From positions 992,001-1,056,000 of the forward strand of contig CAWHYF010000005.1 in NCBI GenBank assembly GCA_963833585.1: a stretch of DNA of 64,000 bases, read 5' to 3'. The stretch is from Bog-756 sp963833585 (GTDB taxonomy: Bacteria > Actinomycetota > Acidimicrobiia > Acidimicrobiales > RAAP-2). The notes below the pieces were generated by a model that saw nothing but the letters and a program-made list of their open reading frames with translations, was not told the DNA's origin and did no database searches. Numbering within the stretch: position 1 is the first letter of the stretch; each line of letters starts with the position of its first letter. Made by a program: the position numbers and the translations under genes. Shown here piece by piece: positions 34,533 through 42,145 of this stretch.

Positions 34533-35879
34533 TCACTCGGACTCCTCCTCACCCTGGTTCACCAACAGGTCATCCCGTGACACGGGGTTGCCCTCCTCGT
34601 CGACCAATTCGACATTGTCGACCAACCACCGCATGGCTTTGGCCTTGCGTCGATCCGAGCGTACCGCCGGGAGGCGTCCGGCCCGTTCCAACTGGTCGCG
34701 CACCTCGTTGGCGTCCATTTCGAGGCGCTCGCCCATGGCGGTCAGTTCCTCGTCGAGCTCCTCATCGGTGACCTCGACCTCCTCGGCTTCCACCAGGGCC
34801 CGGAGGGCCAGGTCGACCTTGACGCTCTGGAGGGCCCCGACGCGCAGCTCGTCCAGGAACTCCTGCTCGTCTCGCCCGGTGGCCCCGAGGAACTGGCCGA
34901 GGCTCATGCCCTGGGCGTCCAGCCGGTGGTTGAGGTCGTGAATCCGCTCGCGGAGCTCCTCCAGGACCAGCTGCTCGGGGATCTCCTCGGTGACCAACTC
35001 CACCAGCGCTTCGGCCGTCTTCTGCTGCAACGCCATCTGGGCCTGGACCACGTGCCGTTGGCGCATCCGTTCGGTCACATCGGCGATCAGTTCGTCGGCC
35101 GTCTCGAACTCGGAGGCCTCGGTCGCCCATTCGTCGGTCACCTCGGGGAGCCGGAGCTCCTTCACGTCCTTCACCAGCACCCGGAAGGAGACCGGCTGGT
35201 CCAGCGCCTCCACCGTGGTGTCGAACGTGAGGATGTCGCCGGTCTTGGCCCCCCGCAGCTGTTCGTCGAGTTCGGGGACCACGGTGCCGCTGCCCAGCTC
35301 GTAGAGGAGGTCCTCGGCCTGGAGGTCGCCGTCATCACCGGCCGGTCCCCCCTCGGAGCGGGTGCCCTGGATGTCGATGGTCAACTGGTCACCGTCCTGG
35401 GCCGGACGGGACACCTCGACCAACTCCCCCGAGGTGGCCCGGAGTCGGTCGATCTGCGAGGTGACCTCCTCCTCGGTGACCTCCAGGCTGGGCAACGTCA
35501 CCACCAGCCCTTGGTAGCCGGGGATGGCCACGGTCGGACGGACCAGCACCACGGCGTCGAAAGCGACCGGCCCGGACTCGTCGCCGGAGGTGATGTCGAT
35601 CTCCGGCTGGTCGATGGGGTCGACCTCGGTGTCGCTGACGGCGCGGGCGTAGAAGTCGGGGAGCGCCTCCCGGAGCGCTTCACCCCGCAGGGCGGTGGCG
35701 CCGCCCATGCGGGCCTCGATGACCCGCCGGGGCACCTTGCCGGGCCGGAAGCCCGGGACCCGGACCTCCCGGGAAAGGCGGCGCATCACCTGGTCCAGGG
35801 CCTTGTCGATCTCGGCCTCGTCGATCTCGACGGACAGACGGACCTTGTTGCCCTCCTCGGGCGCAGCAGTGGCTCGCAT
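34533..35879 (-). CDS. tig: Trigger factor (ribosome-associated peptidyl-prolyl isomerase)
   Basis: Chaperone binding nascent chains at the exit tunnel, 448 residues. Ribosome-binding domain with VPGFRPGKVPRRVIEARMG (the GFRxGKxP signature), an FKBP-type PPIase domain (QDGDQLTIDIQGTRSEGGPA, LIQEL-like PELDEQLRGAKTGD) and a long helical C-terminal arm. It heads the tig-clpP-clpX series and the whole 24-kb reverse-strand array. The upstream gap (35880-35960) is its likely promoter region. Confidence 0.96.
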   Translation of the reverse strand: MRATAAPEEGNKVRLSVEIDEAEIDKALDQVMRRLSREVRVPGFRPGKVPRRVIEARMGGATALRGEALREALPDFYARAVSDTEVDPIDQPEIDITSGDESGPVAFDAVVLVRPTVAIPGYQGLVVTLPSLEVTEEEVTSQIDRLRATSGELVEVSRPAQDGDQLTIDIQGTRSEGGPAGDDGDLQAEDLLYELGSGTVVPELDEQLRGAKTGDILTFDTTVEALDQPVSFRVLVKDVKELRLPEVTDEWATEASEFETADELIADVTERMRQRHVVQAQMALQQKTAEALVELVTEEIPEQLVLEELRERIHDLNHRLDAQGMSLGQFLGATGRDEQEFLDELRVGALQSVKVDLALRALVEAEEVEVTDEELDEELTAMGERLEMDANEVRDQLERAGRLPAVRSDRRKAKAMRWLVDNVELVDEEGNPVSRDDLLVNQGEEESE

Positions 35880-35960
35880 ACGAATAGGTCAGTGTACCGG
35901 TCCCCGGGCGCCCCACTCTCCGCGCCGGCCGGCACGGCGCCGGTCCGGCGGTCGGTCCGG

Positions 35961-36791
35961 TCAGATCATGAACGCCATGCCGGCCAGGACCCGTCGGCCG
36001 AGGTCGTCGTCACCCTCGATGGCCACCGAGCCCTCGGACCGGAGCTCCTCGGCCCCCACCCGCCCGCAGCACCGTCGCCAGAACGCCTCTTGATCCATGG
36101 TCAGCACCACGGTCGGCGGCTCCGCCGGTGGCACCGGGCCCAGCGAGGCGCGGCCGCCGTCCATCTGCACCAGCACCCGGCGACCCATCACCCCGTTGAT
36201 GGCGAACAGCACCGTCGTGCCGTCCGCGGCAGCCGCCTTCTTGCCCACCACATAGGGCATGGTCTGCTCGCAGCGGTCGAGCATCACTCGCTCGCCAGCC
36301 CCGTTGCGCCCCCCGGGCCGGTCGAGGGCCCGTCGGATGTCCTGCTCGTGGGCCCAGCTGTCGAGGACCCGTGTGACCATGAATTCCCGATAGGGGACGT
36401 CGCCCACCGGACTCCAACCCACCGTGTCGAACTCCGCGGGGGTCATGGCGACCAGGGCATCGATCCTCCGGTTGGTGGTGTCCACGAACTCCGCCAGCAC
36501 CTCCGACCCGGGCACCGACCGCCGGGCCTCCACCCAGGCCTCGTTGATCTCGCCGAAGGAGTTCCGTACATGCCCCGGCACCGCGGCGAGCGCCGGCGGC
36601 GACGGATCACCCAGCAGCGTCCGCTCGATCCCGATCAGATGGGCCAGGTTGTCCTTCACCGACCACCCCGGACAGTCGGTGGGTCGGTCCCATGCTCCGG
36701 CGTCCAACTGCTCGCAGGCGGTGACGACCGACGCCCACACCTCGGTCAGCTCCTCGGTGACGGGTTCACCCGTGGCGGACGGACCAGGCAT
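35961..36791 (-). CDS. Maleylpyruvate isomerase-family (MDMPI/DinB-like) protein, probably mycothiol-dependent
   Basis: 276-residue protein with an N-terminal DinB-like four-helix metal-binding domain (DRPTDCPGWSVKDNLAHLIG with the first His) and the later metal His in DSWAHEQDIRRAL. The C-terminal part is an SCP2-like/MDMPI C-domain (VVLTMDQEAFWRRCCGRV, VAIEGDDDLGRRVLAGM). Such proteins are mycothiol S-conjugate enzymes of actinobacteria; individual substrates are mostly unknown. It is 34 nt downstream of the glutathione peroxidase gene, suggesting a shared thiol/oxidative-stress role. Confidence 0.85.
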   Translation of the reverse strand: MPGPSATGEPVTEELTEVWASVVTACEQLDAGAWDRPTDCPGWSVKDNLAHLIGIERTLLGDPSPPALAAVPGHVRNSFGEINEAWVEARRSVPGSEVLAEFVDTTNRRIDALVAMTPAEFDTVGWSPVGDVPYREFMVTRVLDSWAHEQDIRRALDRPGGRNGAGERVMLDRCEQTMPYVVGKKAAAADGTTVLFAINGVMGRRVLVQMDGGRASLGPVPPAEPPTVVLTMDQEAFWRRCCGRVGAEELRSEGSVAIEGDDDLGRRVLAGMAFMI

Positions 36792-36825
36792 GTTCTCCCC
36801 TTCCCGTAGGGCCGACGGCCGACCG

Positions 36826-37314
36826 TCAGGCCGGCAGGTTGGCCTCGATGGCGTCGGTCAATTCGGGAGCCTCGGGATCCACCATGGGGCGGAACCGCTG
36901 GACGATCTCCCCGTCCGGGGAGATGAGGAACTTCTCGAAGTTCCACTGGATGTCCCCGGCCTCGCCCTCCGGGTCGGGGAAGGCGGTCAGCTCCTCGTAG
37001 ACCGGATGGCGGTTGTCGCCGTTGACCTCCACCTTCTCGAACATGGGGAAGGTCACACCGTAGGTGGCCGAGCAGAACGTGGCGATCTCCTCGGAGGTGC
37101 CGGGCTCCTGCCCGCCGAATTGGTTGCACGGGAAGCCGAGGACGGTGAAGCCCTTGTCGCCGTAGGTCTTCTGCAGCCGCTCCAGGCCCTCGTACTGTGG
37201 GGTGAGTCCGCACTTGGAGGCCACGTTGACCACCAGGAGGGCCCTGCCCCGATAGTCACCCAGGGAAGTCGGCTGGCCGGCGAGTGAATGGAGTTGCGGT
37301 TCGTAGATGGTCAT
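36826..37314 (-). CDS. Glutathione peroxidase-family thiol peroxidase (Cys type)
   Basis: 162-residue peroxidase. The active-site block is NVASKCGLTPQYEGLERL with Cys in the place of selenocysteine; the second family block is VLGFPCNQFGGQEPG and the third is WNFEKFLI. The Gln and Trp of the catalytic tetrad are visible. In actinobacteria without glutathione such enzymes normally use thioredoxin. Start ATG 37314. Confidence 0.93.
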   Translation of the reverse strand: MTIYEPQLHSLAGQPTSLGDYRGRALLVVNVASKCGLTPQYEGLERLQKTYGDKGFTVLGFPCNQFGGQEPGTSEEIATFCSATYGVTFPMFEKVEVNGDNRHPVYEELTAFPDPEGEAGDIQWNFEKFLISPDGEIVQRFRPMVDPEAPELTDAIEANLPA

Positions 37315-37434
37315 GGGGCGATTCTAGACACCGCCGTCCGAGCCGGCCCCGGGCGGTGCGGGCGGCAGACTCCACCCGTCCCCGGGGGCCTGCACCCCGT
37401 CGCAATCCTGCGTCGCCCGGGCAATTTGAGCGGT

Positions 37435-37464
37435 TAAGAAACCCTCCGGATCGGTCGAAGATAA
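37435..37464 (+). promoter_or_regulatory. Possible sigma-28-like promoter before the V4R-GAF-GGDEF-EAL gene
   Basis: In a GC-rich leader an AT-containing pair stands out: TTAAGAAA near 37434-37441 and GAAGATAA at 37457-37464, ending about 60 nt before the start codon. It partly resembles the FliA/WhiG consensus (TAAA and GCCGATAA), but the spacing (about 18 nt) is longer than the usual 15. A sigma factor of that family is encoded at the start of the window. Suggestive only. Confidence 0.3.
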
Positions 37465-37525
37465 GGGGGAGCGAGCGGCCGTTTTCGAGGCGCGGAGCTC
37501 GTTGCCGAGGGGTGAATGACCAGCA

Positions 37526-40500
37526 ATGTCAATTGACGTGGCAGACGTGAGGCACGAGACCGGCACCGGTCGCGACGTCTCGGGTGCCGCGGTGCACGTC
37601 CTCATCGGAATGGTCCACGCCCACCGGGGCGAGGCCGGCGTGGCCCAGGTCCTGGCCCTGGCCGGGGAGCACCGTCCCTTCTCCGAGCTCGCCGACCCCT
37701 CCCGGTGGAGCTCGCTGACCCAGGGCGTGGCCCTGCTGAACGCGGCCGCCCTGGTCACCGGCGACACCGGCGTCGGGCTCCACGTCGGCGAGGCCCTCCT
37801 GTTCACGCCGGACGCACGGGCGTTCGCCGACCGACTGCGGGCCCTGGGCTCGACCCGGGCGGTGCTGCAACAGGTGGGGACGGTGATCAACCGATTCGAG
37901 ACCACCTCGACCGCCACCACCCTGGAGCTCGCCGTCGACCATGCCCTGGTGGAGGTGATTCCCCACCGGGAGCGCCGACACGCCCACCTCTGCGAGATGA
38001 CCCGGGGACTGTTGTCCCAGATCCCGGTGCTGTTCGACGCGGAGCGCGCCCTCATCACCGAGACCGAGTGCAGCGCCCGGGGCGGGCGGCGGTGCCTCTA
38101 CGCCGTCACCTGGGAGGTCACCGAGAGCGAGCTGGCCGAGGACCGTCCCGGGGTGCCGGAGACCGCGGGCCACCCGGTCGAGCCGGTGAACGTCACCTCG
38201 GGTGGGGTGGCCGAACCTCCCGGGACGGCTCCGGAGCGCCGCGGGAGCCCGGGAGGCAACTACGCCGGTCAGTCCAAGGCCGAGCTCCGAGAACAGCTGG
38301 ACCGTATGAGCGTGCTGGTGGAAGGGGCCTTTGCCACGTCGCTCGAGCTACTCGACGACGACGCCGAGTCCCTCCTCACCCAGATCGCCGCCCGTGCCGA
38401 CGCCGTGGTCTCGGCCCACCGCTTCCTCTTGATGGTCCGAGTCAGGCCGGGGACACCCATCCAGCTCCATCACCGGGGCCTCGAGGCCAGGGAGGCCCAG
38501 CGGTTGGCCGCCGACCTCTGGCGCGACCATCCCGGTGACGACGACAGCTGCCTGGTGGTGGACATCACTTCGTCCCGGCGCCGTTACGGCCGGCTGGTCG
38601 AGTTTCCCCCCGCCGGGTCGCCGCTCTCCCCGTGGGAGTCGCGGGTGCTGCACCTCTACGCCGAGTACGCCGCCACCGCGCTCGACATCTTCAGCGTCCT
38701 GACCGAGGCCAAGCGGAGCGACGCCACGGCTCGGACCCTCCTGTCCTTCTCCGAGTCCCTGTCCCGGGTGACCACCCTGACCGAGCTGGTCCAACTGCTG
38801 GCGGACACCGTCCCCGAACTGACCAACTGCGACCAGTCCACGGTGTACCTGTGGGACGGCCCCGGTCGTCGGCTGGTGCCCCGGGCCCGCACCGCCGGCC
38901 CGGAGTCCCCCCACGCCTTCCGGGGTCCGATCATCCCGGTCCGTCCGGCACCCGGCCCGAACGAAGGCTACGGGGAGGAGGCCGAGGACCGCGAGCCCGG
39001 CACCGGCGAACCGCTGACCATCCGGGCCGACGCCCCCGAGATCGAGCGCCTGGTCCACCACCGCGAGGTGATGGTGCTCGACTCGTCCACCGACGACCCC
39101 TTCCTGCGAAACCTGCTGCACCGCTCGGGCACGGCCGCCTCGGTGGTGGCGCCGCTGTTCGCCGCCGGCGAGTTCCTCGGGGTCATCGCCGCCAATTTCG
39201 GGACCGAGGCCCCGGCCCCCTCGATCCACGATCCCGACCTCCATGAGCGGCTGTCCGGTGTGGCCGACCAGGCCGCCACCGCGATCCAGAACCTGGAGCT
39301 GTTGCAGAAGGTCTCCCACATGGCCTGGCACGACGCCCTCACCGGGCTGCCCAACCGGAGGCTCTTCGAGGACCGGGTGGAACAGGAGCTGATCCGCTCC
39401 CGGCGGGTGGGAGAGCCGGTGTGCATGTTCTTCGTGGACCTCGACCACTTCAAGACGGTCAACGACACCCTCGGTCACGCCGCCGGCGACGACCTCATCC
39501 GTCAGGTGAGCCAACGTCTGGTGGAGACGGTCCGTGCCCAGGACACGGTGGCCCGGGTCGGCGGGGACGAGTTCGCCATCCTGCTCCCCGGCCTGGCCGA
39601 CCAGCTCGCCATCGACCAGCTGGCCCAGCGTTCCTTGGAGGCCCTGGGCGCCCCGTTCGAGCTTCTCGGGCAGGAGGTGGAGACCTCGGCCTCCATCGGG
39701 ATCGCCATGGCCCCCGACCACGGCGACTCCTACGACGAGCTGCTCAGTCGGGCCGACGAGGCCATGTACCGGGCCAAGGACCGGGGCCGCAACGCCTTCC
39801 AGATGTACTCGGGATCACTGGTCACCTCGGCCCACGGCCGGTACGCCGTCGACGAGGACACCCTCTATGCCGACCTGGTCCACGCCCTCGAACACGGGGA
39901 GTTCTTCCTCCTGTACCAGCCGTACATCGACCTCCGCACCGCCGAGGTGGTCGGGGTGGAGGCCCTCATCCGCTGGAATCATCCCTCGCTGGGGGTCCTC
40001 GAGCCGTCCTCGTTCATCTCCATGGCCGAGCGGACCGACGTGATCGTGGCCCTGGACACCTGGGTCCTCCAGCAGACGTTGCGGCAGGCGCGCCTCTGGC
40101 TCAATGAAGGCCTGGCGCCCTTGCGGCTGTCGGTGAACCTGGCGTCACGGGACCTGTCCAATCCCCTGCTGTTCGACAACATCCACCAGGCCCTGATGGA
40201 GACCGGGATTGACCCCTCCCTGCTCGAGCTCGAGATCACCGAGCGGGTCGTGCTGGACAAGACCGGCCCAGCCCGTGAGACCATCGAGCGGCTGCGCCGG
40301 CTCGGGGTGCGGTTCACCATCGACGACTTCGGGACCGGGAACTCGTCACTCAACCGGATCGGGACCTTTCCGGTCAGCACCCTCAAGATCGACCAGTCCT
40401 TCGTCCAGGTACTCGGGCCCGACGCCGACAACAACTCCCTGGTCTCGGCCATCATCTCCATGGCCGCCCGGCTGGGACTGGACTGTGTGGCCGAGGGGGT

Positions 40501-40660
40501 CGAGACGTCGATGCAGAGCCGGGTGCTGCTTCAGCGTGGCTGCACCACCGCCCAGGGCTACTACTTCAGCCCGCCGCTGCCGGCCAAGGACATCGAGTCC
40601 ATGATGGCCGACATCTCCTCCGGCGAGGCCCCGACCCCGCTCGGGGACGATCCGGCCTGA
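37526..40660 (+). CDS. Multidomain c-di-GMP enzyme: V4R/heme-NO-like sensor, GAF, GGDEF, EAL
   Basis: Cytosolic 1044-residue signalling protein; no membrane helices are evident. The N-terminal domain (about 15-200) ends in a Cys-containing motif (TECSARGGRRCLYAVTW), as in V4R/heme-NO-binding-like sensors. A short coiled coil (KAELREQLDRMSVLVEGAF) and one or two GAF-like regions follow (LLSFSESLSRVTTLTELVQL, VVAPLFAAGEFLGVIAANFG). The diguanylate cyclase domain has intact GGDEF at residue 679 and the phosphodiesterase domain has intact EAL at 812 (GVEALIRWNHP), with DDFGTGNSSL and ETSMQSR-type loops. Both activities look possible. The ligand of the sensor is unknown. Confidence 0.9.
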   Translation: MSIDVADVRHETGTGRDVSGAAVHVLIGMVHAHRGEAGVAQVLALAGEHRPFSELADPSRWSSLTQGVALLNAAALVTGDTGVGLHVGEALLFTPDARAFADRLRALGSTRAVLQQVGTVINRFETTSTATTLELAVDHALVEVIPHRERRHAHLCEMTRGLLSQIPVLFDAERALITETECSARGGRRCLYAVTWEVTESELAEDRPGVPETAGHPVEPVNVTSGGVAEPPGTAPERRGSPGGNYAGQSKAELREQLDRMSVLVEGAFATSLELLDDDAESLLTQIAARADAVVSAHRFLLMVRVRPGTPIQLHHRGLEAREAQRLAADLWRDHPGDDDSCLVVDITSSRRRYGRLVEFPPAGSPLSPWESRVLHLYAEYAATALDIFSVLTEAKRSDATARTLLSFSESLSRVTTLTELVQLLADTVPELTNCDQSTVYLWDGPGRRLVPRARTAGPESPHAFRGPIIPVRPAPGPNEGYGEEAEDREPGTGEPLTIRADAPEIERLVHHREVMVLDSSTDDPFLRNLLHRSGTAASVVAPLFAAGEFLGVIAANFGTEAPAPSIHDPDLHERLSGVADQAATAIQNLELLQKVSHMAWHDALTGLPNRRLFEDRVEQELIRSRRVGEPVCMFFVDLDHFKTVNDTLGHAAGDDLIRQVSQRLVETVRAQDTVARVGGDEFAILLPGLADQLAIDQLAQRSLEALGAPFELLGQEVETSASIGIAMAPDHGDSYDELLSRADEAMYRAKDRGRNAFQMYSGSLVTSAHGRYAVDEDTLYADLVHALEHGEFFLLYQPYIDLRTAEVVGVEALIRWNHPSLGVLEPSSFISMAERTDVIVALDTWVLQQTLRQARLWLNEGLAPLRLSVNLASRDLSNPLLFDNIHQALMETGIDPSLLELEITERVVLDKTGPARETIERLRRLGVRFTIDDFGTGNSSLNRIGTFPVSTLKIDQSFVQVLGPDADNNSLVSAIISMAARLGLDCVAEGVETSMQSRVLLQRGCTTAQGYYFSPPLPAKDIESMMADISSGEAPTPLGDDPA

Positions 40661-40677
40661 CCAGAATGGGGCCGGAG

Positions 40678-40695
40678 TGCTAACTTTAGTTAGCA
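40678..40695. repeat. Perfect 18-bp palindrome TGCTAACTTTAGTTAGCA
   Basis: 7-bp arms TGCTAAC/GTTAGCA around TTTA, 18 nt after the GGDEF-EAL stop and about 95 nt before the double-CxxC gene. It is strikingly AT-rich for this genome. Without a U-tract it is a weak terminator; an operator for a dimeric repressor is the alternative. Confidence 0.6.
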
Positions 40696-40790
40696 GAAGA
40701 GGGACCTATCCCCCCTTCCCTGGGCGCGGGCCGATACGTTCGGTCCATCCGATCACAGGATCGAGACCAGCGAATCGTTGAGGAGGAGCC

Positions 40791-40943
40791 ATGGCGTCGT
40801 ACGAGGGATACTGCGTGAAATGCCGGGAGAAGCGGCAGTTCGAAGGCGAAGAGGTCGAGATGGCCAACGGGCGTCGTTCGGCCAAAGGCAAGTGCCCGGT
40901 CTGCGGGACGGGGATGAACCGGATCCTGGGCAAGAAGGCCTGA
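40791..40943 (+). CDS. 50-residue double-CxxC protein (DUF5679-like)
   Basis: Very small protein beginning MASYEGYCVKCREKRQFEG, with a second pair CPVCGTGMNRILGKKA at the C-terminus. The two CxxC motifs can form one zinc ribbon. The start is certain: AGGAGGAG sits 5 nt before the ATG. It matches the DUF5679-type small zinc-ribbon proteins found in actinobacteria and chloroflexi, sometimes fused to other domains. Function unknown; the basic tail would allow nucleic-acid or ribosome binding. Its neighbours are a c-di-GMP enzyme and a convergent Ppx/GppA gene. Confidence 0.88.
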   Translation: MASYEGYCVKCREKRQFEGEEVEMANGRRSAKGKCPVCGTGMNRILGKKA

Positions 40944-40964
40944 GGGGCCGACCGGACCCCGGGA

Positions 40965-41948
40965 TCAGGCCGGCAGGTCGTTCCGGTCCGTCCGGAGCGA
41001 GAGGGCGCTGATGACGGTACCTTCACGCAAGCCCCAGTCGCTCACCACGAGCCGCTGGAGACCCAGATGCTCGACCAAGGTGGAGAGGACCACCGCCCCG
41101 ACCGGGAGCAGTGGGGCCCGCCGGGCATGGATCCCCGGCAGTGCCAGTCGGGCGTCCAGGTCGAGCGTGGAGAGGCGGTCGGCCAGCTGGTGGAGCTGTC
41201 CGGCCGGGATCTCGATCTGGTTCACCTGGACCGACGAGGACGAGCCATGGGGCCCGAGCGGTCGGTGCAGCACCACCGCCAGGCGGGCCAGGGCCCGGAC
41301 CGTCCCGCCGCTGGCGATGACCCGGGCCCCGGCGGCGGGGTGACGGGCCAGCATGGCGGCGATGGGCTCCGACCGGGCCAGGGTGACCTCGGTCACCGCC
41401 ACCCGGTCGGCCGGGGAGAGCAGCTCGCCGGTACCCAGCTCGCCCCGGAGCCGGGCCGTGCCGAGCGCCACGCTGGCCACGGCGGAGACCTGGTCGATGG
41501 TGCCGACGCCCGCCTCCAGGCTCCCGCCGCCGAGATCCAGCCCCAGGACCGGCTCGGTACCGACCCAGACACCGGCCCGCTGACCGAGGAAGCACAAGCG
41601 GGCCTCCTCCTCCCCCGACAGCAGGGTGACGGGGCTGCCGAGCACCTGCTCGAAGCGAGCGAGAAGCTTGGTCCCGTTGGCCGCATCACGCAGGGCGGCG
41701 GTGGCCAGTGCCACCACCACGTCGGCGCCGGCGGCATCGGCGGAAGCCCGGAGCCGGCGCACCGTGCGGACGGCCGAGGCGGCCCGGTCGGCCGGCACTC
41801 CCCCGGTGCGGGCCACCTCGGTGCCGAGATGGAGGAAGGAACGCCTCCTGAGCACCGGGGTCAGCAGGCCGTCGCGGGTGGCGTCCACCACCATCAGGTG
41901 AAACGAGCTGCTGCCGAGGTCGAAGACGGCGACTCGCACAGTGGGCAT
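40965..41948 (-). CDS. Ppx/GppA exopolyphosphatase/pppGpp phosphatase family
   Basis: 327-residue member of the ASKHA superfamily. N-terminal phosphate loop VAVFDLGSSSFHLMVVDA, then LLSGEEEARLCFLGQRAG, the second loop PVLGLDLGGGSLEAGVG and RVIASGGTVRALARL. It hydrolyses polyphosphate or pppGpp by family; which one is not decidable. It lacks the long C-terminal HD-like part of E. coli Ppx, as usual for actinobacterial short forms. ATG 41948 is preferred since MPTVRVAVFDLGSSS places the loop at residue 9. Placed between two c-di-GMP genes. Confidence 0.9.
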   Translation of the reverse strand: MPTVRVAVFDLGSSSFHLMVVDATRDGLLTPVLRRRSFLHLGTEVARTGGVPADRAASAVRTVRRLRASADAAGADVVVALATAALRDAANGTKLLARFEQVLGSPVTLLSGEEEARLCFLGQRAGVWVGTEPVLGLDLGGGSLEAGVGTIDQVSAVASVALGTARLRGELGTGELLSPADRVAVTEVTLARSEPIAAMLARHPAAGARVIASGGTVRALARLAVVLHRPLGPHGSSSSVQVNQIEIPAGQLHQLADRLSTLDLDARLALPGIHARRAPLLPVGAVVLSTLVEHLGLQRLVVSDWGLREGTVISALSLRTDRNDLPA

Positions 41949-42052
41949 CGGCGTGACGCTACCGGCAACGGTGCATCGGGGGAAAAGCCCGGGCGCGCCG
42001 TGGCCTACGCTGGGCGCGGTAGCGAGTAGGTCGGCGGTCGGGACCGGCACCA

Positions 42053-42129
42053 CGGGACGTAGCGCAGCTTGGCAGCGCGCCTGCTTTGGGAGCAGGAGGT
42101 CGCGGGTTCAAATCCCGCCGTCCCGACCA
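42053..42129 (+). tRNA. tRNA-Pro (anticodon TGG)
   Basis: Cloverleaf read directly: acceptor CGGGACG/CGTCCCG, D arm GCGC-AGCTTGGCA-GCGC, anticodon stem CCTGC/GCAGG with loop TTTGGGA (anticodon TGG), T arm GCGGG-TTCAAAT-CCCGC, discriminator A. The CCA end is encoded (42127-42129). Confidence 0.95.
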
Positions 42130-42145
42130 CACGTCCCTCCAGCGG

